Source of the DNA: Acidobacteriota bacterium
GTDB taxonomy: Bacteria > Acidobacteriota > Terriglobia > UBA7540
Assembly: GCA_021828225.1 (NCBI GenBank)
Contig: JAKASH010000151.1
Location: 1-6,933, forward strand
Length of the DNA: 6,933 nucleotides
Reading direction: 5' to 3'
A program made the position numbers and the translations under genes. The notes beneath the pieces were generated by a model. That model did not search any database and was not told the DNA's origin. It worked only from the letters and a program-made list of their open reading frames with translations. Positions 6,009 to 6,933 of this stretch are shown here, piece after piece; the first letter of the stretch is position 1; every line of letters begins with the position of its first letter.

Positions 6009-6933
6009 ACAAAGCAACGGGTTTAAGAAATGGCTTTCTCCATACATTTATCTTTCGGGCAATTGGTTGAGCAGGATCGGGGTTGTACTGGTTACGACGG
6101 GAGCAATCCTATGGTTATTTCTTTTGCCGGTCATTTTACGGGGTTTCACCGATAATCCCTACGCCGGGATTCTTACCTTTATGGGGTTGCCCGCGGTTTT
6201 CTTCGGTGGGCTGATTCTCATTCCGGTGGGTATTATTTTTCGCGCGCGAAGGGAGCGCCACAGGGGCATCTATCCCGCCAACTTCCCTCCGCTGGACTTC
6301 AAGAACACTGAGCTGCGGCGGCTTTTGTTTTTTGTGGGTGTGACCACCGTCGTCAATCTGGTCATCGGGGCTCAGTTGGTCTATTCCGGTGTGAATTATA
6401 TGGACAGCGTGACGTTTTGTGGTGAGACCTGCCATACGGTGATGCAGCCTGAATATGTCGCCTACGAGCATTCGCCGCACGCTCGCGTGGCTTGTGTCCA
6501 GTGCCACATCGGCCCTGGGGCCTCGTGGTTTGTGCGCTACAAACTGGCAGGGGCCTATCAGGTCTATGCAACACTGTTGAACATATACCCGCGCCCGATT
6601 CCCGTCCCGGTCACCAGCCTGCGGCCTGCTCGGGTGACCTGCGAGCAGTGCCACTGGCCGGCAAGGTTTGAAGGGAACCGCCTGGTTATCATTCCGCAGT
6701 ACGCTGACGACGAAATGAATACGCTGACCAAGACAGTCCTGCTCATGCATATCGGTGGAGGAGACGGGCTGGGCGGAATTCACGGCGCTCATGTCAGCCC
6801 TGGAATTACAATTCGATATGGATCGGACCCGAGCCGGCAGAAAATGCACTGGGTTGAATACACCGACACGAGGACCGGCAAGAACGAGCTCTTTGTAGAC
6901 CAGAAGACAAATCCTAAAACGGTCAACCCTGCA
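6001..6933 (+). CDS. NapC/NirT-family membrane multiheme cytochrome c, ImcH-like (3' partial)
   Basis: The reading frame is open from the ATG at 6001 to the window end (311 codons, no stop), so the gene is truncated by the window. Three membrane helices lie at about residues 26-48, 56-80 and 108-131, more than the single anchor of NapC or NrfH. A NapC-type heme domain follows, in SPHARVACVQCHIGPGASWF style. Heme sites are CGETCH at 140-145 (three residues between the cysteines, not two), CVQCH at 165-169 and CEQCH at 214-218; M148 may be a ligand of the first heme, as Met is in NrfH. After about residue 225 the chain looks beta-rich, with H250, H261 and H264 as possible ligands; more hemes are likely beyond the window. 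NapC-type proteins oxidise quinol and pass electrons to periplasmic cytochromes. The three helices recall Geobacter ImcH. The start overlaps the upstream stop by 8 nt. Confidence 0.92.
   Translation, partial: MVKQSNGFKKWLSPYIYLSGNWLSRIGVVLVTTGAILWLFLLPVILRGFTDNPYAGILTFMGLPAVFFGGLILIPVGIIFRARRERHRGIYPANFPPLDFKNTELRRLLFFVGVTTVVNLVIGAQLVYSGVNYMDSVTFCGETCHTVMQPEYVAYEHSPHARVACVQCHIGPGASWFVRYKLAGAYQVYATLLNIYPRPIPVPVTSLRPARVTCEQCHWPARFEGNRLVIIPQYADDEMNTLTKTVLLMHIGGGDGLGGIHGAHVSPGITIRYGSDPSRQKMHWVEYTDTRTGKNELFVDQKTNPKTVNPA

Noticed and set aside
6136..6849. Long open frame on the minus strand (237 codons)
   Set aside because: It lies antisense to the NapC-type gene, has no recognisable domain, and its translation has the His/Arg/Pro-rich look of a shadow frame.

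Overview
The window holds one co-directional (+ strand) gene cluster for electron transfer across a diderm cell envelope. It has no RNA genes, mobile elements or CRISPR arrays. The gene content and protein style point to Acidobacteriota or a related diderm lineage, probably anaerobic or facultative. The main reasons are a DmsE/MtrA decaheme with its MtrB/PioB porin, a multiheme-c/cytochrome-b fusion, and a three-helix NapC-type cytochrome with an unusual first heme site. The taxonomic call is an inference from protein resemblance only.

Layout: (1) bases 1-40 may hold the last codons of an upstream gene. (2) 66-1145 encodes a secreted decaheme cytochrome (MtrA/DmsE type). (3) 1156-3156 encodes its outer-membrane beta-barrel partner (MtrB/PioB type), starting at a GTG 10 nt after the decaheme gene. 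(4) 3251-3601 encodes a small class I monoheme cytochrome c. (5) 3657-3875 encodes a 72-residue exported protein with one CXXCH and two extra cysteines. (6) 3942-4223 encodes a 93-residue protein with two membrane segments. (7) 4254-6008 encodes a nonaheme c domain fused to a five-helix cytochrome b domain with an acidic tail, the architecture of Geobacter CbcL. (8) 6001-6933 encodes a NapC/NirT-type cytochrome with three N-terminal membrane helices, reminiscent of Geobacter ImcH. It overlaps the previous gene by 8 nt and runs off the window.

Working model (inference): quinol is oxidised in the inner membrane by the CbcL-like and/or NapC/ImcH-like protein. Electrons cross the periplasm through the nonaheme domain and the small monoheme cytochromes, and leave the cell through the MtrA-MtrB conduit. 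The same parts could run in reverse for Fe(II) oxidation, as in PioAB/MtoAB systems; the sequence does not fix the direction. At least 24 covalent c-heme sites are visible (10+1+1+9+3), plus likely two b hemes. No MtrC/OmcA-like surface cytochrome and no extracytoplasmic reductase subunit appears here, so the terminal partner is outside the window or absent. The most interesting points are the adjacency of the two quinol-oxidising modules, the CX3CH heme site, the cysteine-free MtrB, and the two small uncharacterised proteins that sit between the outer- and inner-membrane halves.
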